The notes beneath the pieces were generated by a model, which saw nothing but the letters and a program-made list of their open reading frames with translations, was not told the DNA's origin and did no database searches. A stretch of 64,000 nt of DNA, taken from contig OZ059894.1 of assembly GCA_964057225.1 (NCBI GenBank), positions 15,096,476 to 15,160,475 on the forward strand, read 5' to 3'. The stretch's first letter is position 1. Each line of letters starts with the position of its first letter. The DNA comes from Auanema rhodensis. Lineage: Eukaryota; Nematoda; Chromadorea; Rhabditida; Rhabditidae. The position numbers and the translations under genes were made by a program. Shown here piece after piece: positions 48,401 through 61,677 of this stretch.

Positions 48401-50560
48401 ATAGATTATGAAATGAAATAAATGAATTTATATTAAAAATAAAATTTGTTTTTTTCATAAAAATTGAAGAAATTCCTAATATATATGTATACATATATAC
48501 TATATATATAGCTTCACATGGTGATGAAGCTCTTTTTATCTCAAAAAAAAGAGCCAATGATTGTATCTGCACATCTTTGGATTGAAAGCAAAATAAACGG
48601 ATGAAACAAAACATTAATTATATATATATATATATACATATATGTAAATATAGTAATTGATATAAGATATATGTATTTATAGTGATATAGAAATAATAAT
48701 AAACAGATTCACATCTAAGAGATTTTTCGGTAGAATAAGTTCAGCAAGTTTACTGAAGCGTTGAAATAAAGTAAAAGACCTAGTCTCAAATATGAGGCCA
48801 AGAAAATCTTTGTATGGCTTCATGATGTTGAATGTGCTTGCCATGAACACAAGCGGGATTGTTATGAACAAGAGGGGTGAAGCTTCTCTAAATGACCGAA
48901 CTACTGAATATTGAAAGACGACGATGACGATGAAAAAGAAGAAAAAAAAGAATTTTCAGTATCATTGACTCTAACATTATCTTTTACCTCTTCTATTTCA
49001 ATTTTTAGCTTCAGTTTCTTATAGTCTTTATCTCTTTTGCTAGCTATCTCTCTCGTATTTTTTCCTCATTTTTTTTGCATTGATATGGCAGATAAACAAA
49101 AAAAATCATCTTCCAAAACATCAGTTGTTGAAGATTTTAGAGGAGTTCTAAGCTAACGTCTTAACATTTTATAACAATACAGCTTAAGATTATAAAAAAA
49201 ATTATAATATTTAATAAAAAATTAAAAGAAATATTCGAAATATTGAAGATTAGTCTTATTTAATGTTAAATTATTTATTTAATTTGTAGATGATGATTAC
49301 TCAAAACTGAAAATTAGTTTTTTCTTCAAATTTTTTGTTGTAGCATCTGTGGGTGAAAAAAGAAAAAAAACGTCGAGGATGATCGATAACTGTTAAATTA
49401 TTCACAAAGTCTTATGTTATGTAGGATATGAGACGAAAAATTACATTTAGCAAAACAATTTCTTCAAAAATACAGAAATTAAAAAAAAAAACTAGAATTA
49501 CATATAATGAATCTGACATAAACGGAAAATATTCTTATGTTCTAGTTTCTTGTTTTCTTATAACTAAATGTAATATTTGACCATACAAAACTTTTTTAAA
49601 AAAATTATGGAGCAATGCCTGACGAATTAGGGCTATGAAAGAGGGGGAGAACAGCAAAATGAAGCAGACATGCAGGGGCCAAGGGAAAATCGACATCCGT
49701 CGGCATCAATTGGAAGACGGAGAAAGCGGAAAAGTAGTGAAATTGTAAGAACGCTAAGCCTGACAGAGGGAGGGTAACAGAGAGAGAGAGGAGAGAGAAG
49801 TAAATGGAGAGAGAGAGAGAAAGTAGCCGTAGAGATACAGATGAGTAGCTGACGCATTAAGATAATATGAATACGAGTAGAAGAATAAGTGGCAGTTTAG
49901 TGATTTTAGAATCTAATGAACACATTATTAATCTTTCAGATATTGTGATTTGTGAGGATTAATCATTTTCCCAATAATTATTTATTTAATAATAGTTCAT
50001 TATAACAGAATTGTCAGTATTTGAAATATTTCAGAAAAAGATACAAAAATCTTTTTTTTTCAAATCAAATTTTGGCTATATTTTTAGATGGTACATACAC
50101 ATGAACAACCAATTTTTTTTTAAAAACCAAACCTTATTAGCGACAAAACGAGAACAGAACTAAAACTTTTTTGTGGGAAATCTTATTTGCATCAATATTC
50201 TGGAAGTCTTTGCAAAAGAAAACAAAAGAGTTCTAGGAACATAAAAGGTAACAGAACTTCGAAATGCTGGAGAGAAACTCGTTTGCTCCATGAGGAAGAT
50301 CGATGAGCAAATGGCTGGAGCAACGTTTAGTTGTTCCAAGTTTAGAAATACATATCTTATCCATTGTTCATGAAACAAATATTGAAATTCCAAAAAAACG
50401 TTAAAATGGGAAGGGAGCGAGTCAGCAACAATCCATATTTGTTAGAAACAAAACGAAATTTCTCAAAATATAACTTATATACTTTTATTGTGACATTCAA
50501 ATTAAATAAAAGAAAGAAAAAAAAGTTGTAGAAAGATTCATTACTGAAAAGCAATTATTG
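45480..50560. other. Large AT-rich intergenic region with microsatellites
   Basis: About 5 kb with no coding exon I can support. Purine-rich GA/GGGA tracts (46263-46380; 47889-47910; 49760-49830) give spurious Leu/Ser-rich minus open frames. TA-rich runs near 48480-48640. Confidence 0.5.
46263..46380 (+). repeat. GA-rich polypurine tract
   Basis: Imperfect (GA)n and (GGGA)n on the plus strand, e.g. GGGAGAGAGAGATAGAAGG and GGGAGAGACAGAAGG, over about 120 bases. Confidence 0.7.
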
Positions 50561-50922
50561 TTAACGTTTTACAATTCCAATTTGATGTTCTTTCAAAGTT
50601 TTTTCTATAAACGACCATGGTAAGCCATGTGAAGGAATTGATCTGATCGCTTGAGATGCATCCTAAAAGAGAAAATTTTTTTTTGTTTCAAATTTTTACC
50701 TTTCATACCTTACCAGCTTGGCGTAACATTGCTCTTCCACCCGGATGTAGTCCTATATATGACGTAAGATCATAAACCTGAAAACCTGACAGCATTAAAG
50801 GAGAATAGAGAGAAAAAGTAAGAAAAATGATTTATAAAGTGACTCACTTTATCATCAAAAATGATCCATAAGTCTTTTATACTTGAATGCTCTTTTACTT
50901 CTTCTAATGTGTATTCTTTCAT
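50561..50922 (-). CDS. Small cytochrome b5-like heme-binding protein
   Basis: Three exons in phase give about 80 residues. MKEYTLEEVKEHSS starts the b5 fold; DDKVYDLTSYIGLHPGGRAMLRQAGKDASQAI holds the first heme ligand in HPGG. The region SIPSHGLPW gives the second His, where GHS is usual. It then ends EKTLKEHQIGIVKR. No membrane anchor, unlike microsomal b5, and length is at the lower end for a stand-alone domain. It probably carries electrons in the cytosol or as part of another reductase system. Confidence 0.85.
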
Positions 50923-51740
50923 TTTTCTTTAAAAATATAAATATTTACATATAAAATAAAAGATTTTAATATAAATGAATGAATTATGTAACGGTAGTCT
51001 TTATAAGATTAAAAGATCTATAAATGTATGTATATGATGAGATAAGATGTAGATTCGAACAGAGCAAAAGCTTTATATGAACGGATGTTATTCACTCATC
51101 TACTGCTTTCTCGACCTTTTTACATTTTTAATAACTTTCTAGACATCCATATAGATTAATAGCCTATTGAAGCATTTTACACCTGGCCCAATTGCGTGAC
51201 TGCTAAATGGACTCAGAAATCATTTTGTCTGAATATGCTGTTCATCTTCAAGTGCTATTGAACATTCAATATTCTGTTAAAAGACTTTTAGGCTTTATGT
51301 AATTTCCCAATTGACTCACTTTGATGTTATCATGTTTTTTGTTGTGTGAAAAACGTGAAGTTATTTGAAAGAAACATTTGATTTAATAGTAGAATGCAAC
51401 CAGCCCAGAAAACAATGAAAATATTATATTTTACTTCACGTGAAAAATTGTGCAAATTTTTCACGTAAGAAAAAAATTAACATGCTTTATGCTAATTCAC
51501 CACAAACATTTAAGTTAACATATTTATTTTTTGCAAACGTAAAGCTAGCAAACAGTAAGTCATTTTATGCTTTTTTCATAAATGTTCTTCCAGAAGCGGG
51601 AGATCTCAAATAATATAATTATAAATATTAAATTCAGTTAAAACCAGGAGTAGGGAAGAGGGCTATAACAAGAAGATCTGAGTATTATTGTATATCATTG
51701 TTATAATTAAGCATTTGTATCAATTTTTCAATTCTAAACT
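50923..51740. other. AT-rich intergenic region
   Basis: Upstream of the cytochrome b5 gene and downstream of the MOLO-1 gene; nothing supportable. Confidence 0.5.
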
Positions 51741-53490
51741 CTATAATCTAGAAGCAGGAGTATAGTTTCCTCTGGCATCACTACGGCATTTCTTTACAAT
51801 GAAGAATACAGCAACACCAATAGCAGCAAGTACAATAAGTCCAATAATAACGCCGATAAGAATAACTGACCACAATGGTAATGGTGAATACCATTCTGAA
51901 TAATAATAATTAATTGACGTACATTGTCATGAATTAGATGAACTCACTATGCTTAAGACGAAGCTTTTGTGAATTCAAGGCTAAGACCAAATTGTCGATA
52001 ATTGTAGTAAATCCTTCTTCATATTTCTCTTTTCTTATGAAATATTCTGAATTAAATTAAAATTAATAATAATTAATAATTATAAGGAAGAAAGATAAAC
52101 ATTTATTGTTTATTAGCTTCTATCATACTTACCTCCATCCTTGATAACCTTCAAGATGACATTTTTATCTAGTGGAACAGCTGTACCCAAAGCGGTGTAA
52201 AGCTAAAACAATACATAAAAATATCAATAAACATGTAAAAATATTAAAAATTATTTCTTTTTATAGTCATGAAATAAGAAAATAAGAATGAATGACACAT
52301 TTGTCTTTTGATAAATCATAGTTCTTTTCTTCTTCTTCATATTTAGAAATGTTTAACTAGCTGAGAAGAGAACATAAAATATATTCGTCTATCATACATA
52401 AACCTAATATTTTCCAACAATCTTATTCTCATTCTTTACTATTCACTATCTCTCTATTCTATATTCTCTATTCCTATTTCTATTATATAACATTTTGTTG
52501 ACATTTCAACTTTCCAAATGGGCCTAAATGCAAACAGTACTATTCAAAGTTATCACCATTTCAAACCAGCATTATTCAAATCGTATCGGAATATATTACA
52601 AAAAAATAAGTAATACCATACCACATTATCTGCTTTTGAGTAAAAAATGACAATATCATCACTGCAATGACCTCGGTTCCAATTTTCTCGTAAGGTATTA
52701 GAGAATATATCAGCAGCCAGAGTAACTTGTTCTTTCGAACTGAAATCAAAACAAATTCGAAATATACATATATGTATATGATATACAATATTTATTAACC
52801 GATCATTTTATATTAAATTCAGATTTAGTATAATAAGAAAATAGCTAAACTTACTGCTCATCTGGATTCAACTTCATTTTGTTTACGATAGCAATTGAAA
52901 GAATATATCCAAGTCCGGCAGAATCGCATCCTTAATATATAAATAAAATAAATAAATTTCTCTCTTATATATTTTAAATATTATATGTAAATATAATAAT
53001 AATAATAATTATTATTATTCATCAAACATAATATATTTTGAAATATTACTAATCATTACCTGCTCCGATTCCATATTCTGAACAAACGCAATGAGTTCTA
53101 TTTTGAGCAGCAACCAATTTATGCATGAGATTTAATTCTAAAACCAAACAAATTAATTAAATTAACAAATTAATTTTAAAAAAAATGAAATGATTCAACA
53201 AATTTATTTTTAATTTCTCAAAAATAACTTACTTTGATCAGGGGGAATAATATTTGATGGATCGCATAGAAAACCTGGCTCTAAGATATTACAGGCAACT
53301 ATAATATTTATTTTTAAAAGTTTTTATAATAAACAACACAAATATCATGTTTATTTTTAAAATATTTAAACGTACATGGATCTTTCATCGAATCAGGGTA
53401 TGTCTGTGCAGTATAATCAGGAAAATCTCGATAATCAGCAAGTGAATATATGGTAAGACATGAAATCAAAATCAAAATCTTCGAAATCAT
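51741..53490 (-). CDS. MOLO-1 family type I membrane protein (levamisole-receptor modulator-like)
   Basis: From ATG at 53490 a signal peptide (MISKILILISCLTIYSLA). The extracellular MOLO1/TPM-type domain follows: ACNILEPGFLCDPSNIIPP, NRTHCVCSEYGIGAGCDSAG, YILSIAIVNKM, NTLRENWNRGHCSDDIVIFYSKADN and LYTALGTAVPLD. A single membrane helix (LWSVILIGVIIGLIVLAAI) precedes a short basic tail ending TPASRL. C. elegans MOLO-1 is an auxiliary subunit that increases gating of levamisole-sensitive acetylcholine receptors in muscle; other family members are uncharacterised. Seven or so exons, stop at 51741-51743. I cannot tell orthologue from paralogue. Confidence 0.88.
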
Positions 53491-54980
53491 GATTTTTGCG
53501 TTTATTTGAATAAAGAACTAGCAAAGTGCACAGTAAAGTTGAAGTGAAACTGATAGGAGAATCACAGACGAAGGCTTGAAATACTGAGGAAAGAGAGGGG
53601 CTGTCGCGATAAGGAGTTGAGCCCACGCATGATGTTCAAAATGGTTGTGACTCATAAAATCGACAATATATCTAACCATTTCAATGATATGAGGAATTTA
53701 TACAGTTTCCTGTTTATTCATTAGCAAACTAAAATACAGAATAATAATAATAATAATTACTATAAAATATTTGATAAAATATGAATAAAATTAGATTTAA
53801 GTTTATTTTCATGACGTGATACAATTTAAAAAAATCTTGTAAATAGTTCAATTTAATATATTCTATGTTAATTATATTTATATCTTATAAATATAAATAT
53901 ACATATAGTTAGTTAGATATATTATGTATAATATACAATAACAAATAATATAATAATACTTTTTGATATTAATATTAATCATCAAACTTTTGAACTAACA
54001 TGGTTCATATGAACTTTCATATAATATTTGTATTGAAGATACAAAGAAATAAACTTTATAATAAAATGAAGAAACAAGTGAAAAACAAGTATTAAATATA
54101 TGAATAATATTAATGTAATTCTCAAAATAATAATGTTAAAAAAACAAAAAAATAGCTTAATATAAACTATGTTCTAAAGACCATTTTCAGCTACATTGTA
54201 CTTTCTTTTATAAAATGGAATCCAACTTTAACTCTGAAAATATTTCCATTTTCCGTCAACTTTTATAAATATCTTCCTCTCTCTCTCACTACATATACAT
54301 ATAGAGTATATTATCTTTTACTTCAAAGATCTAAGCGCTATTCATCTTAGAGTAATCGTATATGTTCATCTTTCTTAGAACGATGTATGTGTATTTCACA
54401 ATCACTATTCCTCTGTTTTCTGAAACATTTTTCGTTTTTTTTCTTAATTTATCTTATCAATTTGATATTATTTTTGATGGCTATATAGATTCTTTGATTA
54501 TTAGAAATACATGAACATTTTTTTCGTATCTTGTCCAGATTTTTCTAAAATCCAAGATTTATTTTAATAGCTGGAAAAAAAAAAGAAAAATGAGAGGCTA
54601 AGATAGAGACATGAAAAATGAAGTCTTGTTTGACTAACTAGGAAAAATGACATTCAATAATTTGAATCTTGTTGACATATAAAGATCATCTTGAATTTCC
54701 ATTTATATGTCTAGTTTGATTCATAATTCATCTATAATATATCTTTTATTATTACACTTAATTCATTTGTTAAAAAACATAGAAAACAATATATAAATAT
54801 ATTATCTACGTATCAATATCCCTCCCACCTTCTTTTATTTTCATATCAATTTAAACTTATCATCTTTGATCATCATGATAATAAACCTCAAAAGCTTGTA
54901 TTTATGATTTAATTTCTTATTAGAATAACTGCTTAGGATCTGTTTTCAGATCAATTCTATTATATATTTTTTTTTTGCAG
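53491..54980. other. AT-rich intergenic region
   Basis: Upstream of the MOLO-1 gene; no coding evidence seen. Confidence 0.5.
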
Positions 54981-55047
54981 AAGAAAAATTATCCTGAATA
55001 AGCGAACCAGAAAAATAAACAGAATGAGATAGAAAGTTCCACGAGTA
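54981..55047 (+). other. Possible 5' exon (non-coding) of the 61.7 kb gene
   Basis: Bounded by a long T-run ending in GCAG and a consensus donor, GTA|GTAAGT. All frames hit stops, so it would be untranslated. It may be a distal leader exon of the cysteine-rich membrane-protein gene or of an unrelated transcript. Confidence 0.25.
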
Positions 55048-56303
55048 GTAAGTAGGCTCTCAGAAAATTGTACGTTTTTTTTCAAATTTCAATTTTTTTT
55101 TTGATATCAAACACTTGCTCAATTGATTTCCCTTTTCTCACTTCATTCACTTATATATGTTGATGTATGATCTTTTTCTTTGAACCTTATTTAGCCTTTG
55201 AGATCTTAGTATAATGAGCGTTTGCAACATATAACGAAAACATAGTTTAAGAAATTTCTAAATTTTGTTTCATTCTATTCTTTGCGCCCTTTAAGCTTAT
55301 CACCAACTTTTTGCACAAGGCCTATAAAAGCCAAAATGAGACTAAATGTGTTATCGTGGCTTCTTTCATATTCCGAAGTTCTTATTCTGTTGTGCTTTCA
55401 CGGAAATCCGCTTTCTTTTGCCTTCTAAGAATTTTTGTCTTCTACCCCCTGCTTAACGTAGAGCCCAAACTATAATCAACTTCATAACTTTCCTCCCCCT
55501 CATTTCCCCCTGTCTTTCGTCATCTCCTCATTTCTTACTTTCTATTCTAATGATATATACTAATCAGTTGAAATAGTTTATTTCTTTCATTCATTAAAAA
55601 AAATTGAAAAATGGGCGTGTACTAACAGTTGAAGAAATTGAATGTTTTGACAAAGCAGAAAACACCTATAATCCCATCTCACGCTCTTATTGCTCCCAAT
55701 CATATCAACATGTTATTCGTCGGTTGCTACTTCTTGTATTCGGGATATGACTTTCTTTTCGAGGAGACTCCTTCGTTTTCTTCACTGTTCAGCATTTCTT
55801 ACTACTCTCACCCTCTTACTTCGTACCTTCATTAAAATTTATAATGATTTGCTATTTCTTCAGTTAACCATAGTATGTATATTTACTTCATTCAAAGTAA
55901 ATTTGATCTAGTATAATACTAATTTCTTGTTTGGATAGTATTCACGATGTTTTCTTCCTATTTTGCTAATTGAGAAGACTAATAACAATTGACCTACAGC
56001 AATAGCAAATACGAAATCTCATCTTGAACTTTACTAGAAAGTAATCTTCTACTATAGACCTCTCATATTCTTTTCATCTTAAGCAAACTTTATTGAGAAA
56101 ATTTCATTGTAATTTCACATATCATTTCTTCTCAAAGAAAGCTACACTCAACTTGTCTTGATGTTTTGTTGATCACAAAACGAAAGCTCATTGAGAAAAG
56201 TTGAAAGCAATCTATGCTACAACTTAAATTTTATCTTTTTCTGACTAGTTGTTCATCTAATACATCTTCAATATCCTTCTGCACTTATCGCTTACCCTTT
56301 AAG

Positions 56304-56369
56304 ATAGAAAATGAATCAAAATCCTCTTCAACCAGAAAATTCAGGGTATATTCGAACACGAATCAGCTG
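56304..56369 (+). other. Possible first coding exon with ATG (upstream of 61.7 kb gene)
   Basis: Preceded by the acceptor CTTACCCTTTAAG and followed by the donor CTG|GTAGGT. ATG at 56311 encodes MNQNPLQPENSGYIRTRIS in phase 2. This layout is hard to get by chance in such AT-rich DNA, but no in-frame path to the 61644 exon was found. Confidence 0.3.
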
Positions 56370-56520
56370 GTAGGTTATAATTGACGATCAATAGGCATAT
56401 TTGGTTGGTTTTACGTTTGTTATTCTAAAACAAAGACAGGCTGTATGAAATCTAGAGGCTATTCATATAGTTATTCTGTTCATATTCGTCCTTTATCCAT
56501 CTCTTCCTTCATTTATCTTA

Positions 56521-56583
56521 CTCCCCCCCCCCTCTCTCTTTCTCTCTCTTTATCTTACTTCCCCCTCTCTCTCTCTCTCTTTA
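56521..56583 (+). repeat. CT-rich microsatellite
   Basis: A C-run followed by (CT)n blocks, repeated twice with intervening TTTATCTTACTTCC. Confidence 0.8.
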
Positions 56584-58391
56584 TCTTTGTATTTAAACCT
56601 ACTTTCCGTATTTTTATTCGTTAGTACTCTCTTCCTCCTTCGCCATTTCGTATCTTTTCCTCTTTCTTATTCAGCTTTTTCTTTTCCTATATTCTCGCGT
56701 CATTTGAGAATATCTCTTTACCTCTCCCTCAGTTCGTTTTTCTTTATATCTCTTATTAACAATCATTCTCTCAATTTATTTCTTCCTCTTCTGTTTCCCA
56801 TAATATTCTTCTTGGAACAGATTCATAATTACCTACAAGCTTGAAATTGAACAACGGGATTCTTGATCTCAAATGTTCAAAATTACTTCGGTCATCTTTG
56901 AGTTGTTAGCATTTTGTCCATTTCGGTCATTTTTCCATATTTTAAATATCTCTCGTAATGCAACTTCAGATGGATTTTCTAAAACTTATCTTAACTTATA
57001 GAGAAATATAATAAACACACTTATAGTTTGTATGACCTCTGAATTTGCTGAAAATAATACTTTTCTGATGATTTATATTCTATTTTTAAAATGTTTTTCA
57101 TACCTTTTTTCGTGATATCTTTCATATTTAGAGGTGTGATGTCAAAATTTTTGATCAAAGTTCTCCCATATATGTATGTCTCAAGTTAATTTTTCATCAT
57201 TTTTGACATTCAACTGTATATATTCACACATAAGACTAGAATTATGTTGATCTTAACACACACGGACAATTTAAGATTTCTTTTTTTCACACCCTGAGTT
57301 AACCACCCCCGTTTTCTCGTCCTTCCCAACTCTCCTCAACCCTCTATTCCTTCGTTGTTTTATGTGATTTTGTGGATTCCTTCTTTATTCGAATTAGTTT
57401 TGTGACTCAAACAAAATCTTCACAAGAATGAACACGTATTCTGAGGTTGAAGACTTCCCTTACGGAAGATCGTGAAGGCGATTACTCTGGATGCTGCCAC
57501 TCAGCTATTTGCTTTCATCGCGCATGAATCCCCTCCAAAGAAAAATATTGTACACGATCAGTGTGACAATATTACTACAAATACTTCTTTTCTTCCTTAA
57601 TTTTTCTATTTTTTCACGATTGAAAAAGTTCGTTTAGCATATAGCTCATGAACTATGTATAGTATACACCAGCGTGACTTCTAAAACGCCTCCAGTCTCA
57701 TACATAATTGTCGGAAAATGCATGTTTTTCTCAAAATCATAAAGTTATTTGGAGAATATAAAAATGATTTTTGACCTAGCTTTCAAGATCATCATATATA
57801 AATAAATATAAGTTTGCGTCAACTTTTCAAGAGCTTGTTTAGTACATCAAGTACAGATGCATCCTTATTCGAATGAACTTGAAGTTTTCTCATTTAACCG
57901 AAATTCCTCCGTTTGTCATGATGATGTTGTTGTGAATGACAACCCTCCGACAAAACGCTGACATCGTCTTAAAACAAGTTGCAATGAGCCCAATAGATGA
58001 AACAGTCTCAGCATTTTCAAACATTTAAATTGATATTCCCCGTTATATTTCCGGTGGGATTTGCAATAACTTGAAAAGCCTTGTATAACTATCCTCCAGA
58101 TGTTTGATATTCTGACACATTCTCATGGATTTATGCTTACATCTTTGATTTTCGGCTGATGATTCTTATTCTTATTCAATGCAAGCTTTGCCTTTTCCTA
58201 TGTGAGCAAAGTAATTGTGCTGAACTTACGTAAGCAAAAGTGCTAGGTTCATATCCCGCTATTCTAAATTCCAAAGCTAACGCCCTCACTAGCATGAAAT
58301 TTCATTTTTGATGTGTAACCTTCGACAATTTAATCGCTTTAATTCAAAGTTTTCCCTTCAATTCTCCTAAATTTTTTGATTATTTTTTCAG

Positions 58392-58408
58392 GAACCTCCA
58401 GACCAATA
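58392..58408 (+). other. 17-base microexon candidate
   Basis: GAACCTCCAGACCAATA sits between the acceptor TATTTTTTCAG and the consensus donor GTAAGT. It could encode W-NLQTN after the 56304-56369 exon (phase 2), but then reaches the 61644 exon out of frame with its long open frame. Confidence 0.3.
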
Positions 58409-59210
58409 GTAAGTGGATTTGCTTTAGAACATTTCTTTTATAATTTTACTTTCATTATGAGTGGTTATTTCTTTTTTTAGTCATTTTAAAAAACAATTTT
58501 CTTTTTAAAAGATTCTTATTAATTAGAAAAATTAATTAAGATCACTTCAGACATTCTAAATGTCTTATATGTCATTCATAAACAAAATCATTACTCATTT
58601 TGCTTTGTCTTCAATCGAATCATCAATGAGTCCTTATTCATTTTAAAAATTTTCTCAAAAGTTTTCGTTTTTTGCAACAAAACAGTTGATATTTATGTAT
58701 CCTTGTGGCTATCAGAGTATAAAAACATAACATGGACATCAAAAAGATTGAAATATTTTCCACTTTCTGTTTATTTAATCGATGTGTCGTCTTTTAAATC
58801 TGATTATCGCAGATTTCTTTTCAAATTTCCGCTTTTTCTGACGTAATATTCTCAATAATTGATCAAAAACGACATTAGAACAGCTAAATAGTGAGCTTCT
58901 GGGACATGCGAACCCTGTCATTTTTCCTATTCTTTTCCGTTTTGCCGTAATCGCTAAATAACTGAATAAAGACCAAAGTAACAAACTGTTCAACGACATG
59001 GTGCTTCGTATATCTCAGATTCTCGTGAATGCTAACAAGCTATTTAGATAATCGAATATATATGTTTCTAAGACTTATCTAGAGATCATGAACCGATTAA
59101 AAGAAAATGGATACGTTACACATGAACTTCTGATGATGAAATGCATCGTCGTTCATCATCATTTGCCTCATAGTCTTTGAACATACAGATATATAAAGAT
59201 AGAAAAAGAT

Positions 59211-59241
<31 letters not shown>

Positions 59242-59498
59242 AGTGCCCTAGTCAGATGCATATGTATATAGTATGAATGTATATTGAATATAAGAAAATA
59301 ACCCAAAAGAATATTTTAATAGCAAAATCAGAGTGACATTGTTTTTGTCACTCAAGAATTTATATAGTTCACTGTCTTCTGTTTTTAACGGAAAATGCAT
59401 TGTGAAACAACTACATTTGAGTTTCGTTCTTCCTTCTTACTTTGTTTCTTCCTCATTGCGATGGCTTTTACTTGTCTGAAGAACGCAAAGTTTTCAAG

Positions 59499-59501
<3 letters not shown>

Positions 59502-59545
<44 letters not shown>
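59502..59545 (+). repeat. (GA)n microsatellite
   Basis: About 22 uninterrupted GA units. A second, shorter GA tract lies at 59209-59240. Confidence 0.9.
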
Positions 59546-59548
<3 letters not shown>

Positions 59549-61677
59549 GGAATAAGAGGGTGATTGAGTAAGTAAGTAAGAGATAATTAAGAAAATAATC
59601 CAAATAAAAAGGTAAAGTGAAACAAGCAAGAGCTTAAATCTGCTTAGGCATTATCTATTTGTATCACACATTCATTGCTTTTTTTTGCGTATTTCATCTC
59701 TTTTTTGTTGTCTGGGCTTTACATACATACGTTGCGAACAGTTAATTCAATTTGTATTTTTCTAATTTTTCTTTCTTTTTTTGTAAGAAAATATTTTATG
59801 ATGAGCAGAGACTTTGTCCCCTCTTTCATTCCTTCCAAGTTCTTAACATTTCCTGTTTTTTTTTCAATAAGATTATTTATTTTTTGCTCAGAAAAAATGA
59901 AGAAGAGATAAAAAAATATATATTTATGCATCTATAGTTAGATATATATATAGTATATTTCATTTTTTTTCATCTTCAATATAATATATATTGAAAGTAT
60001 ATATATACATATATGTATCACTTATTTTGCATCATTATACTCTTTTTACTTGTTATAAAGAGTTGTTGAAAGACTCTGCTGAACTTATTTTTCAAAGCTG
60101 TCATGGCCAAAATCCGGAAACAAGAGAAATAGTTTAGGAAAATTGAAAACATTATCTTAGAATTGAATTCTGTTAAGTTTTAAGTAGTAAGAAGGACTAT
60201 CCACATATTTACAACGTAAATATATTTCATTTTGTCTTTTTTTTCGAAACGATAGATCAGTTGAAATGTACATACATTTGTCTTTCAATATCATTATAAT
60301 ATTTATTATTATAAACATTGTTATAATAAAGTTATTTTAAGATAAAATACAAGATATAAATAAACTATATATATATATATATATAATATTAATAGTATAT
60401 ATGTATATTTATTATATTTAACATTATTTAATCATCTAGAGAATATTCATAAAGAAAAAAAATTGTTTCTCCTTTTTCAATCAACATTAGATTTTTTTTT
60501 CTTCGAAATTTCATATAAATTTATATAAAATATATATACATATACACATATATATATATACAAATGTACATGTATAAGCGATAAGATCATTTACTTATTC
60601 ATATAACATGTACATATTTGTTTTTCCCGTATCACAATCACTGTTTTTCTGCCTGTCTGAACTTAGAGAATATGCTCGTTATTCCTTTTATATTATTTCA
60701 TATTGTTTCTTTATTTTGTTGGTAAACATCCCTTCTTTTTCTTGTTTAAATGTTGTAATTTTAACTATTATACAACTGATTACTATTATCTATTTCTTCT
60801 TTTTTTTCACTTTTTTCATACTTCATATAAGTATTTGTAAACATTCATATGTATATTTATAAATATATGCTAATCACGTACACGTGTTTCTAATTATTTT
60901 ATTTTTTTTTCTTCTTCAAGAACGGTTGCATATATTATATTTTACTTAAAATATCTTATATTCATATATCATTCACCTGTTTTAACTTATGGTTTTTCTG
61001 CAAAATCTTTTCTTTTTTGAAAAAATTATGTTTTGCTTTCTTTTTTTAGTTTTTCTTCTTCTTATTCTTTTTTTCTTTTTTTAAAAATTTAAAAGAAGAG
61101 TAAATCCTAAGAGAAAGTATGTAGGTGCACATGAATATGTAATAAACTCTTATGAATGTTTCTATTTCATTTGCTTAAATCATAACTATTCTATCTTTTT
61201 TCTCTTCTAATCACTCACTGATATTTGATACTTAAGGTTAATAATTTATATTTCTGATTAATAACTGAGCACATCAGGCTCGGGTACCTATAACCCTCGT
61301 TTGTTTTCACATTATGAATAAAACAAGCATTTTTAAAATTTGTATCCAACATGAAACACCAAATTTTAACTAAACAGATAGCTTAGTTAGTTTATTTTTA
61401 ACTATATATTTTTCCTTATTTTCAAGTACAAAATAAGGCTAAGCGTTCAATGATTCGCAGTTCAATCATTTGAAAATCCCGGGTGGAGTCTGAGTGAGTT
61501 ACTCGAACATGTGTTCTTATTTTGTTTTGTTGTTACTTTATGTATTAATTCATTGTGTAATATATTTTTGTTTTAATTATCGTTACTATATATTAATTTT
61601 TTTCTTTCTTTTTAGTTTTATTGATATTTTTTTTGTCTTTTCAGCTAAGGAAAAATTTTCTAGATTCATCATGTGAA

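Larger units (their letters stand above)
55048..61643. other. Long AT-rich intronic or intergenic stretch
   Basis: Holds GA/CT and TA microsatellites (56521-56583, 59209-59240, 59502-59545, 60365-60385). Two exon-like pieces are listed separately. A further short ATG frame at 57428 (MNTYSEVEDFPYGRS) was seen but lacks clear splice support. Confidence 0.4.

Noticed and set aside
49633-49857. Leu/Ser/Pro-rich minus-strand open frame (also 46437-46180, 59603-59385, 63596-63790)
   Set aside because: They are translations of GA/CT microsatellites and polypurine tracts, without splice context or start evidence.
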